Assembly (NCBI GenBank): GCA_013397695.1
Contig: VYZI01000029.1
Location: forward strand, 3,865,154-3,929,153
Source of the DNA: Centropus unirufus
Lineage: Eukaryota > Chordata > Aves > Cuculiformes > Centropidae
Direction: 5' to 3'
Length of the DNA stretch: 64,000 bases
Below, one piece after another: positions 13,101 through 23,200 of this stretch (the stretch's first letter is position 1; each line of letters opens with the position of its first letter). Below the pieces are notes generated by a model. That model made no database searches and was not told the DNA's origin. It was given only the letters and a program-made list of their open reading frames with translations. The position numbers were made by a program, and so were the translations under genes.

Positions 13101-16100
13101 CCTTCCCCTTTCTCTACCTCAATTTGCTTTCCGTACTGTTGACTACATGCTTTGGACAAGCTATCAAGGATGGAAAAATCCTGTGGTGGTTTGGGAAAGT
13201 GGAGTGGCATGAAAAAAACAAGAATGTAAGGCTTGCTTCCATCTTTGTCTCACATAGCCACATCCTGCTAGTAATAGGGGTGAGTGGTTGTGGTGGTGTC
13301 TAGCTTAGGACTTGTGGTGGTGTCTGTATTTTTTTTAAGTGTAGTTTGTAGGACCCTTTGATCTATTTCAGATGATGATGAGAGTTAGAAACTTGGTCTC
13401 AAAAGCAGAGATTCTTACAGAGCTTGAAAATACTATCCCAGAGTTCCCTAAAGGGTCAGCAATCTTGTTGGCAAGTAAAAAAGTTAGTTGGGCCTCCTTC
13501 GTTTCTGACCTAATAACAGTTATGGTCCAGGACCGCTGGAAAGCTTGGGGCCAGTCTCACTGCTCCATAGGGCACCGTGAAGAGTTTACGCTTTATCAGG
13601 TATTAAAGGTTTTTTAATTAAAAATCAGGACAGCAGGTGTCTGTCTGCTCAGCTTTTTTACTCCACCTTCTAGTGTCATCCTCTTTCTTCCTTCCCTCCT
13701 GTCCTGGTACACTTCCTGTTATCCCGTAGAGGGGAATAGTTGTATATTTAAACACATGTGAAATGCAGAAGTGAATTGAGCTGGTATTGCGGTAGGCCAG
13801 TGTTTATACGGTTCCTTTAGCATTCATTTTCTACAAGATCTTCAGAGGTTTCCTTCTTTAATAGCATGAAAACAAGAATGTATTTCCAGCTTCATTAATT
13901 CTGGTTATAAATTGATGAATAAGCATGAACAATATTGTAAAACAAACAGGGTTAAAAATTTGCCTTGAATCAAGGTGAATTTCTTCTTGTAATTGACTGT
14001 AACTTGAACGCTGATATTAACTTTTAGGAGAATCTGATCTCAATGGAGCAATAACAGAAGCAGGGAAAACCTATGAAGAAATCGCCAGTCTTGTAGCAGA
14101 TCAGGTAAGAGTATTACGAATGCCTTGGTGTCGTGTACAAATCTATCACCTGTTTGGATTGCAGCTTCTGACTTCTGCTAAACCACAGCAATGACTTGTG
14201 CTGCAGAGCCCTTAAATGAAATTACTGTTAAGACTTTTAAATGTACCTTCATCATCTGTGTGTCAGCTTAGGAGGGATGTGATGGGAGGGTATTTCTCTT
14301 GGATCAGAAAGCTGACGTTGTGGTTTCTAAAATACTAAAATCATTATTTCACCTTGAAATATGTGTGTTTTCTGGCATCAGTGAGCTGTCTATAATACTG
14401 ATGCAACAGAATGATACTTAAGCATAGGTAGGGTTTCCACCTTCCCTCTCCATTTCCCAAACCTCTACAGGATCCATATCTTGCTGGGTTTTGTTGTCTT
14501 GACACAAAGTTGACTGCTTTTAGAAACAATCTAGCTTAAATAAATTCTGATTGGTGTTAGTATTGGTTGTAAACTGACGTATTAAGCTCAAAGTCTCCAA
14601 AATGCAGGTCCTCTTGATCACAAGATTGAGTCTGGAAGTTCTTAAAACAGCTTTCCCAGTCAGCAACTAAGAGACGCACCTGTGGCTTGCTAATATGTAT
14701 ATTTAATGAGAGCATTGCTTAATAGTGCTGGTGCTAGGACTGGTAACTCCTTTTCAGTGAAAATTTGGGGCAAAAAAATTGAGACCCCCTCACTACATAA
14801 GCTGGTGTTGAGTGAAAAAAGGGACAGATGAATCTTCTCACTTGTGCTCAGTGCCTCACTCAAAACTCCTTATATTTTAGTATGGGTGTTTTTAAATATG
14901 AAAAACCTAGAACAAACAATTAAGATTTGGGGGTTGTCTTTTTCTGTTTTTTCTTTCCCTTTTTTTTTTTTCCCCTCATCCTGTTCTTGGCATCATACTT
15001 TCTGTATACTTTCATGTGCGACAGACCCCCTTACTAACCCTTGCACTTTATTTATTAGCCGAAGAAAGATCTTCACTTTTTGATGGAAACAAACCACGAA
15101 TATAAGGGATTTCTTGGTTGCTTCCCTGACATCATAGCAGCTCATAAGGTATGTAAAGGACCTTTCCTTTTAAGGGCTGGGTGGTAGGAAGACCTGCAGA
15201 AGATGGGGAACAACAGAAGGGGTGGTATAGTACACTGAATTTGTGCAGCAGCCCGACCCCTGCTTCCAGAAACAATGGAAGTTCATATGAAGCTGACATG
15301 TTTCTTTTTAATAGTTATAGGGAAGCGAGAACTTGCCTCAGAGTTTGGGAATACCATCACTTTAGCTTTTCTTCAGGATAGCTTTGTGTCCCAGTGTGCC
15401 GAATAGCAGTGGTATAAATTTATTGTGTTAGTTTTACGTGGTAGTTGATACATTTGAGTATTGTAGGAAAAATTGTGTACTTTACTGATATGAGATAAAT
15501 AATCGTATGCTGCTGAGAAGTTTTATCTAACATTAAAAAATAGAGAATGGGGCTAACTTTCCTGCAAATGAACCAAAAATAAAAAAACTCAAACCCACCT
15601 TGTTCTCTGTACTATGAAAGCCATCAACTAATAAAACAATAAACTTAGCTACTGTATCTAGCTTTGGATATTCTGCTTTTCCTTTTCATCCTGGAGTCTC
15701 CCTCACATTCATGGGTCTGCTTTAACATATTTCAGGAAACTAAAAATTTTGAAGTATTAATTTTTTTTACCACAAATTATTAAATTTATAAAACAAGATC
15801 TTCTGAGAGCAACAGAGATATAGGCACATCATATTAGTGTACTTACTCTGCAGGATACCTGCAGTCCCTCATCCTACAGAATCCTTGGGGGAAAATACCA
15901 TAAACAGGGAAGAAATGTTTTTAAAGCTTGAAACATAAGCCTATTGCCAAGGGATGTGTAAAGAGATTCTCTGGGATGTTGTTTGGCACAAATACATTGT
16001 AGAGGGAGAGGAATGTCTTTTTGTGCTTGTTTATGACACACAAGGATTTTCCTGGATTGTCAGTTATACTTTGCAGTGAGTTGTAGTGTATTGTAATGTA

Positions 16101-19100
16101 CAAATAAGGTTCTGAAGGCATTTTTGAGTTTCAGGCTTTTGGACACCTGTCGTGTTTTGAAATTTGGTCCTTTTGTCCTGTCTGTGCATACCCTTTTGTA
16201 TCGCTGCCTTGACCAAGCTCGGTTTCCTGGCAACTGCGTTCATACCTGTGTTTTAACTCATTTGTTGCAAGCTTTTTGGAGCTCTTGAAAGCAACAGTGT
16301 AGAAATTCCAAGCTTCGGGTGGCGATGTGGGAAGGTGGAATCAGTCATTGCACGTAGGACTGCCGTGTGTGTGTATTGTGTGCAAGTGCAAAATGCAGCC
16401 AGTGACACTTTAGATGACTGTAAAGACCTTTAAGTTGACTACTCTTTTAATCTACTCCTTTTAACCTCTTCTGCATTTGGTTTTTACAGGGAGCAATAGA
16501 AAAAGTGAAGGAAAGTGATAAATTAGTTGCAACCAGTAAAATAACACCCCAAGACAAACAGAACATGGTGAAACGTGTGAGCACCATGGCTTACGCACTA
16601 CAAGGTAAACCAAACTCTAGGCTAAATGGCAATGCTGTAGACATCTGAAGGACATCTTTTAAGTAACAAACATTGAAAGAGAACCTTTGTTCTACCAGGA
16701 ATGATAATAAGGGCTAGGTTTTTGAGGGGGTTTTGTGACCTGCTTAGCTTTTCCTAAAATTGCAGTTATTTTGCCCATCGTTTTCTTTCAAATCTGACAT
16801 TGCAATTGTAAAAAATACAAGTTTTGGAACTACAGTTTAAAAAGAAACCCAAACAAACATAAAAAAAAAACCCAAAACCACAGCTCCCTCAGTCCGCATC
16901 TTTCATTTTGAAACAGTAATGTCTCAGAAAACCCGTGGGCCCTGGTGCAGGAAGCAGTTCAACATGTGCAGGGGTGTTTTTCTGACTCATGGTTTAGTCA
17001 CACCTGATCCAGTTGAGATTCGTGTTCTTGTGATCTTATTTCCTGGATGCTCTTTGAATGAGTTTTTCCTCTTTAGGTTAGAGATGATGTATTATGAGAT
17101 GTAGCACGCTGCGCTTGAAAAACTGGGAAAGTGAAGGGTCAGGGCTCAGTCCTGCAGGATACTGGGCCTTTAAGTGTATCCTGTTACCGGCTTCACTGGG
17201 ACCAGTCATTGCTGAGGGAGTTAAATCTTTTTCAGCTGACTTAAAGCCAAGAGTACTTGGTATTTTACTGAATTAAGTCAGAGCAGCACAGAAAGGTAAT
17301 TTTAAAAATAAACAAGAAAACACATGCCTCTTCTGGTCACAATGATGCAAAAAGACCTGGGCTGTACAAGTGGTAACCATGGAAAAGACGTCTGGGGTGA
17401 CATTTACAATCTAGACTCTTTCTTCTCCATCTATTGGTATCTCAAGTGTCGTCAACTTTTTATTTCAACCATAAACTGTGATCCGACAAGATGCATCAAG
17501 TGGTGAAAGGTGTTATGGATTCAATAATGCTGTTTCTCAGGTTCCTTCTGAAACAGCCTCAGTCCAGAAGGGGTCAGGTACTCCTGCCTCTGTCTTTGGG
17601 GGCGGGGTTGAGCTAAATATTTACAGCTGTGGCTCACAACTTGATATCTGTGCCCTGGGAAATCCAAATGTCCAAGCTGCCTCAGTAGCAAAAAAACCTC
17701 CTTGTGTTCTTTATCAAATCTTTGTACGTGGTGAGCATTGTAAGAAGAACCTGGCTTTATCCAGGAATCGTCTGCATTTTAGCAGTAACTGACACGCTGC
17801 CAATTTTCTGAGCAGTTCCATCATAAGTTGAGTGCTGCAGACAAGACAGATTGTGGAAGTGTGAGAACAGTAACTAGGCTGGCAAGACTGGGCACTGAGC
17901 TTGCTGCACATTAACTAACCTGAACTGAGTGAAACTGCTTGTAATTGTGAATGTTTCTCTGAAATAATTTTCCCCCTGGGTCTGATTGCAGCCGAGATGA
18001 ATCACTTCCACAGTAACCGGATTTATGACTACAACAGTGTCATTCGCCTGTACCTGGAGCAGCAGGCACAGTTCTATGAAACGGTAAGGGGTGGTATTTC
18101 AGTGCCATTTTCCTGGCATGTGCTGTGCTGCTGCTTTCATAAAGAAATATCTCAGTCGTCTTGTATGAACCCCTTCCAGAGCGGGTATCTGCAGAATTGT
18201 ACGTGTAAAAAATAAAAAAGAATGGGTTTAAATAATACTTTCCTGTAGAAACTATTCATATATATGTGTAACTACATTGGATTATACCTATTACACCTAA
18301 ACTAGGTGAATCATCGAATCACCAGGATGGAAAATACCTCTGTTGATTGAGTGCAACTGTACCTACCTGCCACTAAAAAGTATCCTTAAGTACCTCGTCT
18401 GCCCATCTTTTAAATACCTCCAGGGATGGAGATTGCACCACCTCCCTGGGCAGCTGTTCCAGGGCCTGATGACACTTGTGGTGAAAATATTTTCCTAATA
18501 TCGAACCTGAACCTCCTTTGGCACAGCTTGAGGCCATTCCCCCTTGTTCTATCACCTGTCACTTGGGAGAAGAGACCAACACCCACCTCTCCACGACCTC
18601 CTTTCAGGCAGGGATAAGGTTTCCCCTCAGCCTCCTCCAGGCTGAACAACCCCAGCTCCCTCAGCCACTTGTCACAGGACTTCTTCTCCAGCCCTTTCAC
18701 CAGCTTCATTGCCCTTCTCTGGATGTGCTCCAGGACCTCAGTGTTCTTGTAGTAAGGGGCCCAGAACTGGACATAGGGTTTGAGGCGCGGCCTGACCAGT
18801 GCCAGCTCCAGGGGCAGAATCACCTCGCTGGACTTAACCACTGTTTAGAGCCATTGTTGTCGACAGCTTGATTTAGGGTTTTTTCAATACTCGTACTAAG
18901 GTTACAAAGAATTGTAGCTGTGTGATAAGCAGTAAACCAGACCTGCTGCACTGAATACAACAATAAACCAGTTGAACAAAACTTCCCTCCCATAGGATGG
19001 GAGATCGAAGGAGAAAGCTTCTGTGATTTGAAGCTCGATGTATATAAAGTGTGGGGCAGGGGGCACAGGAGTGGTTTAGGTGACTGACTATATTTGTTAA

Positions 19101-19948
19101 ATTCTGAGCACTTGACCTACAGCCTGAGTTCTCATTTAACGCTGTTTGTATGCATGAATTCCTTCTGGTTTTTAAATGAAACCTGAACAAATTTTCTAAT
19201 GTGATTTGCTCATAAAACGTTTGCGTTTGTGCTGGAATCTGACTTCTACCAATTAAAGGAGTAATATAAGCAACTGTTGGCCCTTCACAGCAGTGAAGGG
19301 TGCCACTGGACCTTTAGTGGATAAGAACTTCATGGCTCCCTTCAAGTCACCTTGCTCAGTTTCTCTGACACATCTGATGTGTAGGCTTCTCCTTACCTTC
19401 TCTGTCTCTGGTCTAGTCTATCCCAGTCCTCTTGGTTGCAATCTCACTAATTCTCTCTCCACCAGTACAGGGACCAGATCCATGTTCATAATTTGGGTGC
19501 TGGCTGCCATGGGAGCTGCAGGAGCTCTGTTGTAATGCGTGGCCTTGTTCCAGCAGGGAAATGGATTTCATAAGATGATCAGCTTTGTTCTTGTAGCCCT
19601 GCTGCACAGTGCAGTGCGGGATAACCTTACAGGTGGGGTGATTGCCCTGCCTACAGCACTGTCTCCAACACAACCTGAGCAGTGAAAGCACAAAAATGAA
19701 CAAGGCAAGAAGTGTCCACATGAGAAGAACAGTCTTTATAAAAGAATGCTTGGAGAGTCCTTTGTGCGGAAATCTGAAGTTAAAAACTTCAGTTTTTCAG
19801 AAAATGAGGGGAAAATTAACTTGATTTCTTAGCTTGCAATTGTGTTTCTCCATAGTGTGAAGTGACTGCATATTAAATGTTTTCTGTTTCTCTGTTCCAG
19901 ATTGCACAGAAGCTGAGGCAGGCACTCAGTCGCTTTCCTGTGATGTAG
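1058..19948 (+). CDS. SNX9: Sorting nexin 9, 3' part of gene (12 coding exons)
   Basis: SNX9 is a cytosolic PX-BAR protein recruited to clathrin-coated pits. It binds PI(4,5)P2 and PI(3,4)P2, brings in dynamin through an N-terminal SH3 domain (not in this window) and stimulates N-WASP/Arp2/3 actin assembly. Twelve exons (1058-1142, 1992-2117, 2405-2522, 5191-5321, 6643-6746, 7966-8069, 10686-10763, 14028-14104, 15059-15148, 16490-16604, 17992-18083, 19901-19948) join in one continuous frame with matching phases and GT-AG borders. They total 1168 nt, giving about 389 residues ending at TAG. Counting back from a 595-residue protein places the lipid-contact residues R286-Y287-K288, K313, R327, K522 and K528 exactly where the human protein has them. 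PX covers about 250-361 and BAR about 392-595. The C-terminus ends LSRFPVM. No frameshift or premature stop was seen. SNX18 and SNX33 are paralogs, but residue identity and the SYNJ2 neighbour favour SNX9. Confidence 0.97.
1143..1991. other. SNX9 intron with G/T-rich tract behind the donor
   Basis: Positions 1157-1251 are nearly all G and T on the + strand, with G-runs at 1177-1179, 1196-1199, 1217-1220 and 1236-1240. A short alternating AT/GT stretch lies near 1710-1740. The rest has no recognisable element. Confidence 0.75.
1992..2117 (+). CDS. SNX9: SNX9 exon: start of PX domain, residues ~236-277
   Basis: The exon is 126 nt (42 codons) and reads GDYGPMWVYPTSTFDCVV and on to the YGLKSYIEYQLT segment, which holds the first beta strands of the PX domain. 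The acceptor is CTTGCAG and the donor ACT|GTAAGT, both phase 0. The first codon is Ile where I recall Val in human. Confidence 0.96.
2405..2522 (+). CDS. SNX9: SNX9 exon: PX core, phosphoinositide-binding residues, ~278-317
   Basis: The exon encodes [20 protein letters not shown] and then IPIPSLPDKQVTG. The R-Y-K triplet falls at 286-288 and the Lys of LPDK at 313; in the human protein Tyr287 and Lys313 are residues needed for lipid binding. The proline-containing loop of PX is intact. It ends in phase 1 (one G) at a GTAATT donor. The 287-nt intron before it is short and featureless. Confidence 0.97.
2523..5190. other. SNX9 intron, 2.7 kb
   Basis: This intron is AT-rich with many T and A homopolymers (for example 4881-4904 and 5120-5132). 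No transposon, RNA gene or additional exon was recognised. The minus-strand open frame at 3066-3434 has no family resemblance. Confidence 0.7.
5191..5321 (+). CDS. SNX9: SNX9 exon: end of PX domain, residues ~317-360
   Basis: The exon completes a Gly codon and reads RFEEEFIKMRMERLQAWMT, then RMCRHPVVSESEVFQQFLSF. Arg327, a PX lipid contact, is in KMRMER. The conserved HP and the helix ending FLSFRDEK close the PX fold. Donor AAG|GTAAGA, phase 0. Confidence 0.97.
5322..6642. other. SNX9 intron with an old CR1 remnant and a T19 acceptor tract
   Basis: A degraded CR1 3' end lies at 6002-6124 (listed separately). The polypyrimidine tract before the next exon contains an uninterrupted run of 19 T at 6610-6628, followed by a TCTTCAAG acceptor. 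Confidence 0.75.
6002..6124 (+). mobile_element. CR1 LINE 3' remnant (old)
   Basis: The + strand resembles the CR1 3' end: a TTTTTAAGACTAGACTGGAT-like start, a GGTTAGA block, then TCCTGAGGTCACTTCCAACC and a degraded ATTCTGTGACC tail. Only about 120 bases survive with many substitutions, so this is older than the other CR1 copies here. Confidence 0.8.
6643..6746 (+). CDS. SNX9: SNX9 exon: PX-BAR junction, residues ~361-395
   Basis: The exon reads EWKTGKRKAEKDETVGVLIF and then STMEPEAPDLDMVE. It joins PX to the first BAR helix; the basic KTGKRK patch belongs to the yoke that contacts membrane. Its acceptor is AAG after a very long T-run. It ends in phase 2 at AT|GTAAGG. Confidence 0.95.
6747..7965. 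other. SNX9 intron, 1.2 kb
   Basis: AT-rich intronic sequence. An open frame at 7580-7801 has no coding likeness. No repeat was recognised. Confidence 0.7.
7966..8069 (+). CDS. SNX9: SNX9 exon: BAR domain, residues ~395-430
   Basis: The exon reads IEQKCDAVGRFTKAMDDGVK then ELLTVGQEHWKRCTG, the first long amphipathic BAR helix. Phases are 2 in and 1 out, and the donor is GGGC|GTAAGT. Confidence 0.96.
8070..10685. other. SNX9 intron, 2.6 kb, with a possible regulatory block
   Basis: Mostly unremarkable. A motif-dense AT-rich block at about 10040-10175 carries GTAAACAA (10062-10069), TTTATTG, TTTATGCA and a perfect octamer ATTTGCAT (10164-10171). A G8 run lies at about 10526-10533. No transposon was recognised. 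Confidence 0.6.
10686..10763 (+). CDS. SNX9: SNX9 exon: BAR domain, residues ~430-456
   Basis: This 78-nt exon completes a Pro codon and reads LPKEYQKIGKALQSLALVF, then STSGYQG. The donor AAG|GTACTT is weak by consensus. It follows a CCTTTCAG acceptor. Confidence 0.95.
10764..14027. other. SNX9 intron, 3.3 kb, largest SNX9 intron in view
   Basis: A 14-base G/T block (TTGTGGTGGTGTCT) occurs twice, at 13288-13301 and 13312-13325, a short tandem duplication of about 24-base period. Open frames on both strands near 12150-12525 and 12970-13620 overlap one another and show no family resemblance. Confidence 0.7.
14028..14104 (+). CDS. SNX9: SNX9 exon: BAR domain, residues ~456-481
   Basis: The exon completes a Gly codon and reads ESDLNGAITEAGKTYEEIAS then LVADQ, the loop and start of the second BAR helix. 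Acceptor CTTTTAG, donor CAG|GTAAGA, phase 0 out. Confidence 0.96.
14105..15058. other. SNX9 intron, 0.95 kb
   Basis: Ordinary intronic sequence with a T12 run near 14960. No element was recognised. Confidence 0.7.
15059..15148 (+). CDS. SNX9: SNX9 exon: BAR domain, residues ~482-511
   Basis: A 30-codon, phase-0 exon reading PKKDLHFLMETNHEYKGFLG then CFPDIIAAHK. The FLGCFPDII segment is highly conserved in the SNX9/18/33 group. Donor AAG|GTATGT. Being a multiple of three, it could be skipped in frame, though that would break the BAR helix. Confidence 0.97.
15149..16489. other. SNX9 intron, 1.3 kb
   Basis: No repeat or extra exon was recognised. It ends in a TTTTTACAG acceptor. Confidence 0.7.
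16490..16604 (+). CDS. SNX9: SNX9 exon: BAR concave-face lysines, residues ~512-550
   Basis: The exon reads GAIEKVKESDKLVATSKITP then QDKQNMVKRVSTMAYALQ. By the count back from the stop, its lysines fall at 522 and 528, the positive patch that meets curved membrane in the human BAR dimer. Ends in phase 1 at CAAG|GTAAAC. Confidence 0.97.
16605..17991. other. SNX9 intron, 1.4 kb
   Basis: Contains A-rich runs near 16860. The open frame at 17478-17792 has no family resemblance and no good flanking splice sites. No repeat was recognised. Confidence 0.7.
17992..18083 (+). CDS. SNX9: SNX9 exon: last long BAR helix, residues ~550-580
   Basis: The exon completes an Ala codon and reads EMNHFHSNRIYDYNSVIRLY then LEQQAQFYET. 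The donor is ACG|GTAAGG. If the intron is not removed, the frame stays open for 44 codons to a TAA at 18213-18215 that overlaps an AATAAA (18211-18216). Confidence 0.97.
18084..19900. other. Last SNX9 intron, holding a long CR1
   Basis: A minus-strand CR1 occupies about 18306-18835. On the minus strand, 19413-19721 is open for 102 codons and begins with a hydrophobic stretch, but it resembles no family I know. An intronic AATAAA is at 18211-18216. Confidence 0.75.
18306..18835 (-). mobile_element. CR1 LINE, 5'-truncated, with ORF2 C-terminus fossil
   Basis: On the minus strand, translation gives the recognisable end of CR1 ORF2: FWAPYYKNTEVLEHIQRRA, KLVKGLEKKS, LRELGLFSLEEAEG and GVGLFSQVTGDRTRGNGLKL. 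The + strand begins with GAATCATCGAATCACC, the reverse of the CR1 3' repeat. Internal deletions and substitutions show it is inactive. It is about 530 bases, similar in length to the copy at 41622-42150. Confidence 0.93.
19901..19948 (+). CDS. SNX9: SNX9 last exon: C-terminal 15 residues and stop
   Basis: After a TCTGTTCCAG acceptor the exon reads IAQKLRQALSRFPVM and a TAG stop at 19946-19948. This C-terminus is a strong family signature. The 3' UTR continues in the same exon. Confidence 0.98.
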   Translation: MAQKLRQALSRFPVM

Positions 19949-20061
19949 AGAATAAGGAGTAACCAACAATAAGGAAACAACTCAGAAGTGCTTTTCTGAT
20001 TTGGGGGCAATGCTAATACACGGTTGGTAGCCTTTTCTAGCCAAAAAGAAAAAAAAAAAAA

Positions 20062-20381
20062 NNNNNNNNNNNNNNNNNNNNNNNNNNNNNNNNNNNNNNN
20101 NNNNNNNNNNNNNNNNNNNNNNNNNNNNNNNNNNNNNNNNNNNNNNNNNNNNNNNNNNNNNNNNNNNNNNNNNNNNNNNNNNNNNNNNNNNNNNNNNNNN
20201 NNNNNNNNNNNNNNNNNNNNNNNNNNNNNNNNNNNNNNNNNNNNNNNNNNNNNNNNNNNNNNNNNNNNNNNNNNNNNNNNNNNNNNNNNNNNNNNNNNNN
20301 NNNNNNNNNNNNNNNNNNNNNNNNNNNNNNNNNNNNNNNNNNNNNNNNNNNNNNNNNNNNNNNNNNNNNNNNNNNNNNNNN
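20062..20381. other. Assembly gap (320 N)
   Basis: A run of 320 N follows an A-rich stretch at about 20043-20061. The gap sits inside the SNX9 3' UTR, so its true length and content are unknown. Frames that span it are artefacts. Confidence 0.99.
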
Positions 20382-21586
20382 ATTATATTCAATCCAGCTC
20401 TCTAGCTCTTCAGTAGCCAGGAGGAATTATATTTGTGTATGATTCTGGTACACGTTCGTGATACGAACATTTTCTTTCTAAGTTTTGCTTCCCATACGCG
20501 GCCATGGCAAACTGCTCCCCTTATCACTTCTGGTAAATATTCATTCTTCCCTTTCTCTTTTTTCCTTCTAAATCAGTTTTGTACTTGTGGCACGACACCT
20601 CAGAGCTTATGTCAGGCTCTTTCTCACTATGCACTGTGTAAGAAGACAAAGTACAAACAAGGCAAGAGCTATTCAGGAGGGTGTGAAGAAGTTTTCCACT
20701 TTGACACCCCCTGATGTTATGCCATAAGGCACTGGTGTTCCTCAGTGCTGTCAGGGCCAGCTTCCCTCTTTACCTGCCCCTTGAAGAGTTTGAATAGTTT
20801 CAGCAGAGGGAACTCTGCTCTAGCCAACCCAAACTAGAAGTCCCCAAATTCCAAGTAAGCTCAGGTCTTCATGTAGTAGGGTGGTATCCTATTGGCTTGG
20901 GTTTCCTCTTTGTTACCTTCTAATGAAAACTAAAAGGTAATGGAAGTACTGAATATCATGATTAGTTATCACACAAACTCTGTGCTTTGATTATCTCTTA
21001 CCAAGTGGCCCAGTGTCCTGTGTCATGCCACTGAAATATCACTTGCGGCCTGGGCTTTTCAAAACAAAAAAGCCACTACCAACCCTGCTCACAGTGGGCA
21101 CTGACTACAGCAACTCATTTCATACCATAAGCAAGAAAGAAAGCCAAAATGCTTCTTTTTTTTTCTTTGCTAAAATGTACCTAGAAAATAAACATTTTAG
21201 CAAAAGAGATGATATTTTTAAGAAGGCGTTCTACCAATAAGCCATTCTAAGTGACGGGTACACTCTGCTGGTTCAATCGTTGCCTTATTCTGTTTTGTAT
21301 TGGTGTTACTTCTGTGTGCTAGAAGGAAAACCTGGGTCTGACTCAACAACCTGAAACCAAACCAAACAGACGAAGCCTAAGTCTAGATGCTTGTCAGTGT
21401 CGTGGGTTCTGTTCACGTTTTATAAACTTCGTCTTTTTCTCTTCCCAGTTTTAGCCCTTTGCTTCCTAAATTCCATAGTGCAGTGTTGTTTGATACAGCC
21501 ATTTAAATATGTACAAATTGTAAAGAATATGTATAAATGTTTTACACCAAATGTAAGATCTGCTTGCATGTAGAAGCAGCTTATAT

Positions 21587-21592
21587 AATAAA
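21587..21592 (+). terminator. SNX9: Candidate poly(A) signal AATAAA, proximal
   Basis: A canonical hexamer sits in TTATATAATAAATTG about 1.65 kb after the SNX9 stop, with T/G-containing sequence downstream. Confidence 0.5.
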
Positions 21593-21950
21593 TTGTTACA
21601 ATATGTACAGTAAATTCTGAAATCACTTTTTCAAGGCAGCATTATTTTTTTTTGTTAGCATTTGTATATTCACTTTTTGGTAATGAAATCTCTTTGTAAC
21701 AGACTTAGTTTGGGAGAGGAAGTGGGGGGGCAGATCTTTTTACCAATCTTTCAACAGCTTTATATGCACTAAAGTTGAAGGTTCTTTATCTTGAATATGT
21801 TATTTTGGAATCTAAATGTAAGCTGTGCGTTCCCAGTGCAGGGAAGTTATGACAGTAGCAACTGTGTCAGAGATGCAACCTTTTGGCAAAAAAAAAAAAA
21901 AAAAGATAAAAACTGTTTAAAAACTTCTAGTAAAATGAAGTTAAACTGAT

Positions 21951-21956
21951 AATAAA
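21951..21956 (+). terminator. SNX9: Candidate poly(A) signal AATAAA, distal
   Basis: A canonical hexamer in GATAATAAATATT is followed within 30 bases by TTATGTGTAT and then a long T-run, a good downstream element. I take this as the likelier main end of SNX9. Confidence 0.55.
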
Positions 21957-22898
21957 TATTTATGTGTATCCACCAGCCTATTTTTTTTCTTTGAAGTCAC
22001 CACATTGCTTTTTAACAGAGTAATGCAGTATGAGACAAATCTTCCTTATAGCTTTTCATCAGCTTACAGACACTGGCCAGCTGAGGAATGAGCAAGCATC
22101 CATGTGTCTTCCATAGAGCAGGCATCATAACGGAGCGGGATAATAGTGCTAGTGACTGCGAACCAGCAAAGGCTCCGCATATGTTGTAAGCTTTCATTAT
22201 TCAGGTCAGTTCAGCTCGTGGTTGATGGAACCCTCCTGACTGCAAATAAGTAGTAGAGCACAGTGCGACTGTGTATTCCTGGCTTTGTGTCGACGTGGTG
22301 TTGACCCAGAATAGAAATTAGATTGTCTTTGGTATTTGTTTTTTAAATGAGGCGTGAATAGTGGCATAGTTAGGTTGGGTGAGTTGGGAGCAACAGACAA
22401 TCTTCACACTGAAGATTGCATCTTAAGACAAGAATAAGGAGTTAGAGTAAGACCTGAGCAGTGCCCTCCTGAATTCAGTTTGTCACAGCTGAGTAATTAA
22501 ACTGGAGCATCAAAAAGCCTTAAGACTGTTTCCTGGCTCACACTTTTCTTGGAGGGTGAGCCGAACACTGGCATTACCCCAGTGACTTTGTAAGAGACAC
22601 CAAATACCCTGGCTGTTGTGTTTAACTTTAGATTCCAATTGCTTATTCCATTGCTGCTAAAATATTAAAGCAATATTTTAACCATAAGAATGTAGCTATG
22701 CAGAGGGGAATGCTACCTGTATTTCTTGTCTTCATGTGGGATTAGACTGCGGCAGCAGACTGCTGCAATGGATGCTAAATTTTTGGAAGAGTAAGGTCTA
22801 CTGCAATTGGGGTATTTAATGCTATCGTGAGGCCTAACTGCATGGGTACTGGAATTCTTACATTACTGAGTGATTTGTTTTCCATGACAAAGTAGTTA

Positions 22899-23200
22899 CA
22901 GAATCACAGAATGGCATGGGTTGGAAGGGACCTTAATGATCATCCAGTTCCAACTCCACTGCCAGGGGCAGGGACACCTCCCCCTAGCCCAAGCTGCTGA
23001 GGCCCCATCCAACCTGGCCTTGAGCACTTCCAGGGAGAGGACATGCACAGCTTCCCCGGGCAGTTTGTGCCAGTGCCTCACTACCTTCATCATGAAGGAT
23101 TTCTTCCTGATGTCTGATCTAAATCTTCCCTTTTCCAATTGGATGCCATTTCCCCCTCATCCTATCGCTACACCCCCCAGTAAAAAATCCTTCCCTAGTT
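22899..23200 (-). mobile_element. CR1 LINE 3' fragment
   Basis: The + strand begins CAGAATCACAGAATGGCATGG, then GGTTGGAAGGGACCTTAA and AGTTCCAACTCCACTGCC, the reversed CR1 3' end. The minus strand translates to CR1-like FRSDIRKKSF and VRHWHKLPGEAV. About 300 bases, 5'-truncated. Confidence 0.93.

Larger units (their letters stand above)
19949..21975 (+). other. SNX9: SNX9 3' UTR (inferred)
   Basis: No further coding sequence follows the stop. The first AATAAA signals are near 21587 and 21951, giving a UTR of about 1.65 or 2.0 kb including the gap. The UTR is AT-rich, with an A-run at about 21889-21904. The exact end is inferred from the signals, not from transcripts. Confidence 0.65.

Noticed and set aside
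18410..18871. Open frames on both strands in the last SNX9 intron
   Set aside because: The minus frame is the fossil CR1 ORF2 end and the plus frame is its mirror. Neither is a host gene.
19982..20416. Open frames across the N run
   Set aside because: They exist only because unknown bases cannot form stops.
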